From Chloroflexi bacterium UBA4733 (GTDB lineage: Bacteria; Chloroflexota; UBA4733): a stretch of DNA of 13,154 bases. Position numbers and translations under genes: made by a program. The stretch spans positions 8,133 to 21,286 of the forward strand of contig DHIZ01000013.1 in the NCBI GenBank assembly GCA_002404055.1, written 5' to 3'. Numbering within the stretch: the stretch's first letter is position 1; every line of letters starts with the position of its first letter. Positions 1 through 7,811 of the stretch are shown piece after piece. The notes under the pieces are model-generated. The model worked only from the letters and a program-made list of their open reading frames with translations, was not told the DNA's origin and did no database searches.

Positions 1-50
1 TCCAGCAGCAGGCGCGAGCGGAGGCGTTTCCAGGCGAGGTCATCAGTCAT
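1..50 (-). CDS. N-terminal start of an unidentified protein, leaving the window at the left edge
   Basis: Reading leftward from an ATG at 50 gives MTDDLAWKRLRSRLLL, open to the window edge. The 16 residues look like a normal soluble N-terminus with no signal peptide. A GGGAG purine run lies about 12 bases upstream, rather far for a ribosome site, so the start is only fairly supported. The gene would lie downstream of, and in the same direction as, the lipoprotein genes to its right, after a gap of about 130 bases. That gap shows a weak 7-bp inverted repeat (90-96/109-115) without a T-run. Too little is visible to name a family. Confidence 0.45.
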   Translation of the reverse strand, partial: MTDDLAWKRLRSRLLL

Positions 51-181
51 AGCTCACTGCTCTCCCGGAAGACGACGAGGTGACACATCGCCGGCCAGAG
101 TCGCTGTCGGCTGGCACCGTTAGCAGCATAGCGTACCAAGTGTGTTCGCGTTACCGCAATCCTTTGCGGCTGCCCCAGTCA

Positions 182-1381
182 CTACGGCCGGTTGTTGGCG
201 AAGATGAAGGAGGTCGCCTTGCCGTGCGTATCGAAAAGGACGCCGAGTAGCGTTCCATCCGGCGCAACGATCTGCAGTTGCCGCACCTGCCGCGCCATCA
301 TCGGAAACGTTCGGTACAGTTGGCGAAACCGCGCCTCCGAGTCGCCCAGCCGGAAGCCCGTCGCCGTAGCCCCCGTGAAGGGCGGCCTGACTATGATCTC
401 CCAGACGGTGTCGGGATGCGCTGGCGATGTGGGAGCGGTCACGCGAACCATCAGGCCGTTGGCATAATGCCACTCCGGCGTCCCCAGTCCGTGCGTTATC
501 GTCCGTACCTGCGGCTCACCCAGCGCCTTGAGCACGCTGGCGCCATGCATGCCGACGGAAATTCCACCGATGGACGTGTCGAGCCCCGGTCGAGCAATCG
601 TGCTCGCAGGGCTCGAAGACTCGGGCTGCTTGGGCAGAGCCATCGACACCAGGGATGCAAGTACCTGCTGAACGTCGGCAGGAGTGAGTCCTTGGGCGAA
701 AACAAAGTATTCAACGAACGGCTCGGGAGACGCCAGGCCGAAGGTTTGCCAGTGGCCCGGTTCTCGCCAGGTCACCCAATCCGACCCCTCCGGCACGTCC
801 GTTGGATGGAGCACCAGCGCGACGTGCTGCCCGCGCACCAAAACCGACACCTCGCCGGCACCGGGTGGCGGATTGAGCTGCCCGACACTCACTCTGAGGA
901 GCTTTCCTGGACCTCGGTATTCGACGGCGAACATGCCGGGCTGGACGGTGAGCAACTGCACGGTTCTGAAGCCGACCGGCAGGACGGTCGGCTTCAGAAC
1001 GGGCACAATGGTCCCTTTCGTACCCTGGACAACGGCTTCCCAGACAGCGGCCTCCTAGGCCAGGACCACCGCGGTGGCCTGCGGAGTAGGGGCCAGGAGG
1101 CTTCCCGCCGACGTAGACGTGGTGGGGGACATGCTCGCCTGCGCTGTCGCGGTGGGGAGCATCGTGGACCGGGCTGCCGGCGGTGTGCTCGACGCCGTGC
1201 TCCCTGGGGCGGTGTCCGCCGTCAGCACGGTCGTCCTGGTCGCCGTAGGCGCGATGGTGCGTTCGCTTCCGGCGCCGCAGGCAACAAGCACAGTGCTGCC
1301 CGCGATAAGAACGCCGGCGCCAGCCATCTGCTTGAGTACATGCCTGCGAGTGGTTGCGCAGCGTTCGCTTTCCCAGGGCAC
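182..1381 (-). pseudogene. Tat-type lipoprotein gene interrupted by an in-frame TAG
   Basis: A GTG at 1381 follows a GAGGT ribosome site with 5-base spacing. It opens a frame with a twin-arginine motif (TRRHVLK, residues 11-17), a hydrophobic stretch and a lipobox ending LVAC (Cys35), then a Thr/Ser/Pro/Ala linker. Codon 109 (1057-1055) is TAG. The same frame then continues without a break to a TGA ending at 182, giving about 290 further residues. The part after the stop has two apparent domains. One begins near VPVLKPTVLPVGF and includes a TWREPGHWQ segment. The other begins near ISVGMHGASVLKALGEP, which resembles SmpA/OmlA-like 'G...V...LG.P' repeats of exported proteins. A GTG at 1006 could start the second part alone, but it would lack an export signal. 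It is the last gene of a four-gene minus-strand set, 123 bases after its neighbour. Nonsense mutation, recoding and sequencing error all remain possible. The function is unknown; it was probably a surface lipoprotein. Confidence 0.72.
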
Positions 1382-1492
1382 GCCTGACCTCGCTTTCTCG
1401 TTACCCGACTTTACGACTGGCGGCTTGGCTGGGCCCGCGTATTCGCTGAGCACTTGCCACTGGCGGAAGCCGATGGCGCAGTCAACCTCCCC

Positions 1493-1505
1493 ATCCGGAC
1501 CGGAT
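1493..1505. repeat. Short perfect palindrome at a gene end
   Basis: ATCCGG-A-CCGGAT overlaps the last base of the stop codon of the propeller lipoprotein gene. The one-base centre makes it a DNA dyad rather than a good RNA hairpin, and no T-run follows. It may be a protein-binding site or chance. Confidence 0.2.
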
Positions 1506-2959
1506 CACGTCCCCGTTGACAGCCAGGCCAGGCCGCTGAGGCTACCGCCGTGCAGCAGCGGCGGTTGCTGCAACTGCTCAGTCGCCAGCAGTGTACAGCC
1601 AACGCCGTCGAGACCAGCCACGCGCAGCGACGGCCCCTGGCTTGGTCCTGTGGGGCCGTCCAGGAAGGCCAGGAAACGCCCATCCGGCGCCCATACCAGA
1701 TCGAAGATCGATTCCTGCACCGTCAACACTTTCCGGCGATGCTGGCCATCGGGGTCCGCCACCCAGATCGTGGTCACGGTAGGGTAGACCAGCGTGGTGT
1801 AGGCCACCCGGCCGGAGCGGGGCGCAAAGGCGCCATTGGCGCCGCCCACCACCAGCGGCCGCGCGGTACCGCTGCCGACATTGACCGCCAGGATCACCGG
1901 TTCGAGGTCGCCGGGCTGTGTAGCGCCAGACTTGAGCCGGTAGGCGCTCACGGCCAGCCGTTTGCCGTCCGGTGACCAGGAGAGCCGGCTGATCGACAGC
2001 GGGCAACCGGGTTGGCCGGACGGCAACGGCTGGAGCAGTCCGAGTTGCGCGGCATTGGCGAGGCGGCGAGGCTGGGGTTGCATGACGGACGTGAGCCAGA
2101 CGCCGCCGGCCGCCGGGTCTGGACAGCTTACGCCGCTACCCAGCGGCTGCACGGAGTAGGCGAGCGTCTTGCTGTCGGCGGACCAGGCGAGCGGGCCGAT
2201 GGCGAGGAAGTTCCCGGCGGCGGATGGCGGCGGCGTCAGCAGCCGGTGCAGGCCGCTACCGTCGCGCTGCATCACCCACAATCCTTGCTGATCCGGCCGG
2301 TTCTGATTGCCGGGCCCGCGATCCATGGCGCGACCGAAGGCGATGAAACGTCCATCTGGAGAGACGGCGGGGACGCCGGGACTGGGCGCCGGCAGTCCGC
2401 TGACGAGGACGCGCGCGCCTTTCTCCGGCTGGATTATGACGACCTGTGCCTCGTAAGGGCCATGTTGGGGCGGACCGTATCCGGTGCGCTGGTCAATGGC
2501 GACCAGAGTGCCAGGGAACTGGGCGCTCGTACAGGCCCGGGAAGCACCCGCCGCGCCAACGGAGGTTGTCGGCGCTTCCGTGGAGGAGACAGCCGCTGCC
2601 GGCCGCGCTGTGGCCGGCAGCGGCTGGGGGGTGCTCATGGCCGTTGCCGTCGAACGCGGTATGCCCGACGCGGTCGCTGCCGCCACGCTAGGTGAGTCCG
2701 TTGCAGTAGGGGGCAGCGTTGCAGTTTCCTCGACGGACGTGGGAGACGTTGCGGTAGCACCGGGCGCTAATGATCCACTGAGCTGCGCTGTGGCCACACC
2801 ACTTCCGGCCTGGGCGCCGCAGGCAACGAGCACGGAGGCGCTGGCAGCGCCCATTCCCAGGCCCAGAACGTGCCGCAGCCACTGCCTGCGCGTCCACGAC
2901 GATTGCGTCACCACTGTATGCCCGCATTCCAACGCCTCATCTTGGCATCCCTCGTTCAT
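1505..2959 (-). CDS. Tat-type lipoprotein with a TolB/PD40-like beta-propeller
   Basis: Residues 22-47 form a twin-arginine lipoprotein signal: W-TRRQWLRH, a Gly/Ala-rich hydrophobic run, and lipobox LVAC with Cys47. A Ser/Thr/Pro/Ala linker (about 48-138) should hold the domain off the membrane. From about 190 to 480 there are PD40-type blades, recognisable by VSPDGRFIAFG (199-209), LAWSADSKTLAYS (257-269), LSWSPDGKRLAVSAY (326-340), a TIWVADPDG strand (397-405) and LVWAPDGRFLAFLDG (421-435). PD40/TolB propellers generally bind proteins or ligands; no catalytic residues are evident. The start is uncertain. The ATG at 2959 has no ribosome site, and the adjacent GTG codons at 2914 and 2911 would give a more usual Tat N-terminus. 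It follows the upstream lipoprotein gene by 23 bases, so the two are probably cotranscribed. The propeller resembles that of the anti-sigma fusion at 5190-7811, which suggests a shared system. Confidence 0.85.
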   Translation of the reverse strand: MNEGCQDEALECGHTVVTQSSWTRRQWLRHVLGLGMGAASASVLVACGAQAGSGVATAQLSGSLAPGATATSPTSVEETATLPPTATDSPSVAAATASGIPRSTATAMSTPQPLPATARPAAAVSSTEAPTTSVGAAGASRACTSAQFPGTLVAIDQRTGYGPPQHGPYEAQVVIIQPEKGARVLVSGLPAPSPGVPAVSPDGRFIAFGRAMDRGPGNQNRPDQQGLWVMQRDGSGLHRLLTPPPSAAGNFLAIGPLAWSADSKTLAYSVQPLGSGVSCPDPAAGGVWLTSVMQPQPRRLANAAQLGLLQPLPSGQPGCPLSISRLSWSPDGKRLAVSAYRLKSGATQPGDLEPVILAVNVGSGTARPLVVGGANGAFAPRSGRVAYTTLVYPTVTTIWVADPDGQHRRKVLTVQESIFDLVWAPDGRFLAFLDGPTGPSQGPSLRVAGLDGVGCTLLATEQLQQPPLLHGGSLSGLAWLSTGT

Positions 2960-2982
2960 CGCTGACGCGCGTCGTTTGCCAC

Positions 2983-3741
2983 TCAGACGTTCCTACAGCC
3001 CGGCGGCCCCATTTGCCCCGTATAGGCGCGCATCCCCGGCCACTCTGTCTGCACTACCGTCCAGGTTCCGGCCCCCCGCTGCAAGAACAACTGCACAACG
3101 AACTCCGCGCTCGACATGTCGAAGAACTGCTTGCCGGCATTGTCGTAGCTCAGGCGCAGGTAGGACGCTGAACCATGGACGAGCACCTCCGCCCGATCAC
3201 CAGCGAGTTTTACCTTGATTGGCGCATAGGATTCGGGACTGATGTCGCCATCGAAGGGGTGCAACTGGCGATACTGGTCAACGTAGAAGGACTCCACATT
3301 CGTGCCGCTGCCTGTCGTCGCACTTGCGCCCTGTTGCAGGGCGGGGTAGCGTTGCCAGAGTACGCCGACATTGCCGGCGACGATGGCCCTCTTCAGGTAG
3401 TAGCAGTATTCGCGCACCGCCGGCATCAGCGCCACCCAGGTTGCGGGGACCGCAGTGCCGAAGGGACCGGCGATGGTTGCCACGGCCAAAGGCGTTGCCG
3501 CCACCGAGGCAGGCGGCATGGTAGAGGATGGCGCCTCCGTCAAGGTTGGCGGCCTGGTCGGGGACGGCGCTACTGCCACTGTTGGCGGCAGGAAGGACGG
3601 GGAGGCCGTAGGCGTTCCGGCACTGACCATCGCCCGAGCTCGTACCTCCGACCCACAGCCGGCAAGCAGCACCCCACCGCCGGCCAGTGCTGCGCCGGCC
3701 GCAAGGGAGAAGAGTTCGCGTCGCGCCGTGCTGCTCGTCAC
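2983..3741 (-). CDS. Tat-type lipoprotein of unknown fold, possibly NTF2-like
   Basis: The GTG at 3741 has AGGAG eight bases upstream and gives 252 residues; an upstream extension of the frame to 3927 runs into the neighbouring gene and is rejected. The N-terminus STARRELFSL, a small-residue hydrophobic run and lipobox LAGC (Cys29) indicate a twin-arginine lipoprotein. A Pro/Thr/Ser/Ala linker covers about 35-105. The globular part begins near VREYCYYLKRAIVAGN, has a central VKLAGDRAEVLVHGSA strand pair and ends with GTWTVVQTEWPG. A helix followed by several beta strands resembles NTF2/SnoaL-like domains, but that is a weak inference. It starts 16 bases after the stop of the upstream exported-protein gene, so it is almost certainly in the same operon. 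Confidence 0.82.
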   Translation of the reverse strand: MTSSTARRELFSLAAGAALAGGGVLLAGCGSEVRARAMVSAGTPTASPSFLPPTVAVAPSPTRPPTLTEAPSSTMPPASVAATPLAVATIAGPFGTAVPATWVALMPAVREYCYYLKRAIVAGNVGVLWQRYPALQQGASATTGSGTNVESFYVDQYRQLHPFDGDISPESYAPIKVKLAGDRAEVLVHGSASYLRLSYDNAGKQFFDMSSAEFVVQLFLQRGAGTWTVVQTEWPGMRAYTGQMGPPGCRNV

Positions 3742-3757
3742 GTGGCGTGCTCCTTTG

Positions 3758-4954
3758 CTAGTTGGCGGGCGGGAACGGCCCGACGCGCGGAACGAAGACC
3801 AGGCTCTCCAGGGCGTATTGCTGATCGGGCGCCAGCGCGTTACCCGGCGCCAGAATCTTGTAGAGCGCGCCGTCGTGTGCCAGGATGATGGCCGTGGTGG
3901 GGCCGGACAGCCCGCCGGGGAGACCATGGACCATCACGCCAGGCGCACCGCCATAGTTCACGGTGCTGCGGGCGGGGAGATTGCCCAAACCGGCCAGCAG
4001 CCGGTCCATGCCGGCTGAGGCGGCGCGTGCGTCGTCCAGATCGGTCGTCGTGCCCCAGGAGCCGATAACCAGGCGGATGCTGCTGTCGCCCGCACCGGGA
4101 TTGGCCGACGGGATGATCAAGTCTAGCTCGTGCGGAGGTTGCTTGCGCGGCGCGTTCTGTTGCCAGCCCGCCGGCAAGGCCACCGCCACACCAAGTGCCT
4201 CGTCCCGAACGTGTGGCCCTGGACTCACGATGGCATCCGAGATGGCAGGCAGGCCAGTCGGGTTGGCTTCCCAGGCGAAGCGTTGCGTGTTCAGGCGCTC
4301 CTCTATACCGTGTGGCCCATGCACCCAGGTGCGGCGGCCATCGGTAAAGGCGGCGACGTTCTCCGACTTCCGCCAGACCAGGAGGCCGCTAATGGTGTGC
4401 TGCAACCCATCACCGTTGTCCGGGTTGTGCTGCTCGTTGTCCAGACAAGGGCCGACGATCCAGAAGAGGAGGTCGTTCAACGTCTGGAAACCGAGCACAA
4501 ACCGGCAGGCCGGCGGCGCTGACGTCACGACGAAAGGCGTCTCGGCCACCGGTGGCTGCGCGTGGAAATAGTAGGGTCCAGGGCGTACGGGTCCGCCCCG
4601 GGCGCCTTGATTGCCGGGCATCGTCGTTGGGATGGTATACGGCAGGCTGAAGGTGCCATCGGCGGCAATCGGCGGATTGCTGCCGGGATCAGCCACCGGC
4701 GCATAACCCGGCGTGGCGCCGTCACCGGCATTCTGCATGATCAAGCCATCCCCATTCCTCAGCGCACCCAGCCAGCAGTCCGAAGTGAACCCACGACCGG
4801 TAATCGTCACGTGCGCTCCCACTGGACCAGAGGAAGGCGAAACACTGAGCGTTACATCACAACCCGCGGCCTGAGCCGGCGGACTGCCAAGGCCGAGCAC
4901 CAGGACAACGGCCGCCAGCAGCGCCCGCGATCCGGTTCGGAACAGCAATCCCAC
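3758..4954 (-). CDS. Sec-exported three-part protein with a GLLVWRK-type domain
   Basis: The GTG at 4954 has AGAGGA about six to seven bases upstream. Residues 1-29 are a Sec signal peptide with a likely AQA|A cleavage site. Residues 31-145 resemble an IPT/Ig-like fold (SGPVGAHVTITGRGF). Residues 150-230 form a distinctive domain with GFQTLNDL, a Cys pair (150 and 170), GDGLQ, GLLVWRK, AFTDG and ERLNTQRFAWEA. The same domain recurs on the plus strand as a remnant at 10224-10466. Residues 250-398 are a separate domain starting at LGVAVALPAGWQ. No catalytic motif is clear. It is the first gene of the minus-strand exported-protein set and has the best ECF-type promoter in the window about 110 bases upstream. 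Unlike its neighbours it has no lipobox, so it is probably released or loosely held outside the cell. Confidence 0.87.
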   Translation of the reverse strand: MGLLFRTGSRALLAAVVLVLGLGSPPAQAAGCDVTLSVSPSSGPVGAHVTITGRGFTSDCWLGALRNGDGLIMQNAGDGATPGYAPVADPGSNPPIAADGTFSLPYTIPTTMPGNQGARGGPVRPGPYYFHAQPPVAETPFVVTSAPPACRFVLGFQTLNDLLFWIVGPCLDNEQHNPDNGDGLQHTISGLLVWRKSENVAAFTDGRRTWVHGPHGIEERLNTQRFAWEANPTGLPAISDAIVSPGPHVRDEALGVAVALPAGWQQNAPRKQPPHELDLIIPSANPGAGDSSIRLVIGSWGTTTDLDDARAASAGMDRLLAGLGNLPARSTVNYGGAPGVMVHGLPGGLSGPTTAIILAHDGALYKILAPGNALAPDQQYALESLVFVPRVGPFPPAN

Positions 4955-5064
4955 CAGGACTTCCTCTCGCTGCGCGGCGACCGGTTGTGCTCCCGATCCC
5001 GCAATCTTCGTGTCCTTGCACCCGATGCCAGTCAGCGCGACCGATGGCCCCCCCCTCTAACCAT

Positions 5065-5089
5065 GACGCTCCGGCACTTCCGATGTTCC
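5065..5089 (-). promoter_or_regulatory. ECF-type promoter, GGAAC-N16-CGTC
   Basis: On the minus strand GGAAC (5089-5085) is followed by 16 bases and CGTC (5068-5065), an exact match to the common ECF sigma promoter pattern. It points at the GTG at 4954, leaving a leader of roughly 100 bases. The motif sits in a gene-free gap and faces the exported-protein operon. The gene for a region-2 sigma protein lies about 3 kb upstream on the same strand. That the two are functionally linked is an inference. Confidence 0.6.
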
Positions 5090-5122
5090 GCAACCACATG
5101 ACGATCTCGCGTCGCTCAGATA

Positions 5123-5172
5123 CAGGCTGCGGATTCCCCGGACAGCGGGCAGCGTGGCTAGCCGGCAGCCTG
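5123..5172. repeat. Inverted repeat with 34-base loop, possible stem after the anti-sigma gene
   Basis: CAGGCTGC (5123-5130) pairs exactly with GCAGCCTG (5165-5172). The loop contains the palindrome GGCTAGCC (5156-5163). It lies just after the end of the anti-sigma fusion gene and could help end transcription, but there is no T-run, so an intrinsic terminator is not supported. Confidence 0.25.
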
Positions 5173-5189
5173 CACGCGCGCCCCGCCTG

Positions 5190-7811
5190 TCACGGCTGCA
5201 CGTCGATCCAGACTGCCAGCAGCGCCGCGCCTGGACCGGACGTTGCGGCTAACCAGCGCTGCCCGCCTGCCCGCACCTTTGCGCCGATGGATAGCCCCGT
5301 CGGCCATGCGCCGCTGGCGGTCGCCGGCAGCGGCGCGGTTCGGCCGTCAGGAAAGGCCACCAGCGCCCCACTCGCCCAGGCGATTGGAAACGTCTGCCCG
5401 GCAGTGCTACGCACTTCGAGAAGACCACGCTCCGGGATGAGTACCGTGATCGTCCCCTCGACCAGCAGCGGGTGGGCGGCATCGGCGTAGGGTCCCGTGG
5501 CGTAGCTGAAGGTAAGGCCAACCTGGGCAGTGCCGCTGGCCGTCTTGCCGCCGGTCGTCGGCACGGGCGCGGTGATGGTGGCCACACCAAGGGCGAGGTC
5601 GGCGGCAGCGGTTCCCTGGATGCCGTGGAAGGAGAGGTTAGCTCCCGTGCCGCTTTGATCGACCGGCAAGACGCGAAAGCCGGCGGTGCGCAGGGCAGTC
5701 GCGTAGTTTGCCGCCACCTGGCTCGTGGTCGTGCCGGGCGCCACCAGCGCCAGGTAGGAGACATAGTTCACCTGTTGCTTGCCGCCGATTGTTTGCACGT
5801 TGAGTTCGCCATAGTCGGACGGACCGACGAGGACGTGCCCCTCTTCCGGCCGCGGGAGCCCCGGAGGCAACCCGACGTCCGGCGCGGCCTCGTCCAGCGG
5901 GTCGGCGCGACCTTGTCGGGCATCCACCACCGTCCGCGCCACCTCCTGGGTGCCCATGACGCAGCGCAGTAACCAGTGATCGGTGACAGGACGTGGTACC
6001 TGGATGATGGCGTAGCCGCGACCAATGGTGATGTTCGGTTGCACAGAGAGGGTGAGGGTGTCCCCGGCGATTGTGGCTGCTGTGACGGTGTAGCCAAAGA
6101 CCCAGACCACCACCTCACGGCCGGCCATGAGAGCCGTGTTGGTGCTGTCCATGCCGAGAGTGCCTACTGGGGCGCCCATCAAGCCGGTTATATCCAGGGC
6201 GTGGCTGGCGCCGCTGGCGGTGACCATCGTGAACAGGAGGAAATGGTGGGTGTAGAAGGACAGCGCCAGCGGAAAGACGACGCCGGGAGGCTGGGTGTAG
6301 CGCTTGTCCTGCCAGACGGTCTGTGCCATCTGCAGCGGATCCGGACGGTACCAGGCACGGTCCTCGCTCAGCACGTGGACGGGGACAGGGCCTTGCAGGG
6401 TTGCTGCTGTCGCCGTGGCCGTGGGCGCCTGGGCCACCTCCGGCAAGGGCGTCCAGACGGCGGCGGCGCCCGCCACGCTGGCGTACTTGCCCTGGGTCAG
6501 ATTGCGCCGCCCGCTGCCGTCGGCCCGCATGATCCAGAGGTCGCGTGCCGGCTGCGGCTGCCCCGGCTGCCAGGCGGGACTGGTAGTGAAGGCGATCCAG
6601 GCGCCGTCGCTGCTCCAACTCGGGGCGCCGACGTTGTAGGCAAAGCCGTTGGTCAGATTGCGGCTAGCGCCGGTCGTGAGATCGACGACCACGAGCTCGG
6701 TGTCGCGGACGGCCGTGCCAATGTCCTTCGGGTCGAGATCGACGATCTGCAGCGCCTGCCGGGTGTCCGGCGAGATGACCGAGAACGAACCGAGCGAGGC
6801 CGGCAGGCTCTGCAGGAGGGTCGTGGACCTGGTGCTGGGATTGAGCGCCCAGAGCGCGCCGGCCTCTTGATAGAGCAAGAGCCCCGTGCCGGCTTGCCAG
6901 CCGACGAGGGCGAGGCCCGACTGCACGCCGCCCTGGTGGAGCAGCACCGACTCCTTCTTGGCGATGTCCAGCAGATGCAGTTGCAGCGGAGTCTCCATCC
7001 CGCCCGTCAGCAGCACGGCGACGCTCCGGCCATCAGGACCAGGGCGGAGGGCACTCACACCGCCATTGGTCAGGCGTGGATAGGAGTACACGGTCGAGTT
7101 CGCACCGACGGCGAGCCCCTTGACCATGACCGTCCAGAGGTCTTCGATAAAGAAGAGCCGGGCGCCATCAACCGACCAGGCCTGCCCGCCGAGCAAGGTG
7201 TCGTTGCGCTGGGCCATAGAGATCGCCGGGCCGCCGGCCAGCGACGTGAGCCAGAGCGTGCTCTGGCCGGAGGAGCCGGTTCGCACGGCCTGCTGGCCGA
7301 CAAAAGCGATCCGTGGGCCGCTGAGTTTGACCCAGGCGCCGGCAGAGGCAGACGGGACACCGGTTGCCACCGCCACGGCGCTCCCGCCGCTCTGCGTTTG
7401 TGCGGCCGCTTGACCTGCTGCTGCGCTGCCCACCTGCTGACCGCCGACGGTACTGGGAGGCAAAGCCGCCGTTCGGCGAGCCATGGCAGCCCCTCGAATG
7501 CGTGCCAAAGCAGCGACGCCCAGGACAGTGACGCCACCCAGCGCCATTGCCTGCACACCTCGTTTCAGAACTAGCCGGCGTGACACCCGCGCCGGCGGGC
7601 CAGCCAGCACAGCGGTGCGCACGGCAGCACTCGGCGCGCTCCTGGGCAGCGTGGCGACGACCGCTGCCACCAGGCGCTGGCGCTGCACTGCGGCAGCACA
7701 CTCCGGGCACACGGGCACGTGCTGGGACACCGACCGCTGCTCCTCCAGCGTGAGTTCCTCGTCGACGTAGCGACCGGCGAGACGGCGAATCTGGCGACAG
7801 GTCTTGGTCAC
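5190..7811 (-). CDS. Zinc-finger anti-sigma domain fused to a membrane segment and beta-propeller
   Basis: The GTG at 7811 follows AGGAGGT with 6-base spacing and gives 873 residues; the 23-residue extension to 7880 is rejected. Residues 5-38 carry a zinc-finger anti-sigma motif with H31-x3-C35-x2-C38 and an upstream Cys5, as in ZAS proteins that bind ECF sigma factors. Residues 77-103 contain SRRLVLKRG followed by a hydrophobic run, probably the membrane anchor, and look strikingly Tat-like. A Gln/Ala/Gly/Ser linker follows. A PD40-type propeller runs from about 165 to 470, with blades such as SWSSDGAWIAF and DLWIMRADGSGRRNLTQG. The last 400 residues are beta-rich and unassigned; one stretch reads YATALRTAGFRVLPVDQ. 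The start overlaps the sigma stop as GTGA, so the two are translationally coupled. The likely role is a membrane anti-sigma factor whose outer propeller senses a surface signal and releases the sigma protein. Substrate and partner are unknown. Confidence 0.85.
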   Translation of the reverse strand: MTKTCRQIRRLAGRYVDEELTLEEQRSVSQHVPVCPECAAAVQRQRLVAAVVATLPRSAPSAAVRTAVLAGPPARVSRRLVLKRGVQAMALGGVTVLGVAALARIRGAAMARRTAALPPSTVGGQQVGSAAAGQAAAQTQSGGSAVAVATGVPSASAGAWVKLSGPRIAFVGQQAVRTGSSGQSTLWLTSLAGGPAISMAQRNDTLLGGQAWSVDGARLFFIEDLWTVMVKGLAVGANSTVYSYPRLTNGGVSALRPGPDGRSVAVLLTGGMETPLQLHLLDIAKKESVLLHQGGVQSGLALVGWQAGTGLLLYQEAGALWALNPSTRSTTLLQSLPASLGSFSVISPDTRQALQIVDLDPKDIGTAVRDTELVVVDLTTGASRNLTNGFAYNVGAPSWSSDGAWIAFTTSPAWQPGQPQPARDLWIMRADGSGRRNLTQGKYASVAGAAAVWTPLPEVAQAPTATATAATLQGPVPVHVLSEDRAWYRPDPLQMAQTVWQDKRYTQPPGVVFPLALSFYTHHFLLFTMVTASGASHALDITGLMGAPVGTLGMDSTNTALMAGREVVVWVFGYTVTAATIAGDTLTLSVQPNITIGRGYAIIQVPRPVTDHWLLRCVMGTQEVARTVVDARQGRADPLDEAAPDVGLPPGLPRPEEGHVLVGPSDYGELNVQTIGGKQQVNYVSYLALVAPGTTTSQVAANYATALRTAGFRVLPVDQSGTGANLSFHGIQGTAAADLALGVATITAPVPTTGGKTASGTAQVGLTFSYATGPYADAAHPLLVEGTITVLIPERGLLEVRSTAGQTFPIAWASGALVAFPDGRTAPLPATASGAWPTGLSIGAKVRAGGQRWLAATSGPGAALLAVWIDVQP

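Noticed and set aside
90..115. Terminator hairpin after the interrupted lipoprotein gene
   Set aside because: The 7-bp stem includes a G-T pair, has a 12-base loop and no T-run.
278..1387. 369-codon open frame on the plus strand
   Set aside because: It is antisense to the interrupted lipoprotein gene and has Arg-rich shadow composition. The minus strand carries the signal peptide, lipobox and domains.
5976..7574. 532-codon open frame on the plus strand
   Set aside because: It is antisense to the anti-sigma fusion, has low-complexity Arg/Gly/His-rich composition with no domain pattern, and no ribosome site. It is a GC-rich shadow frame.
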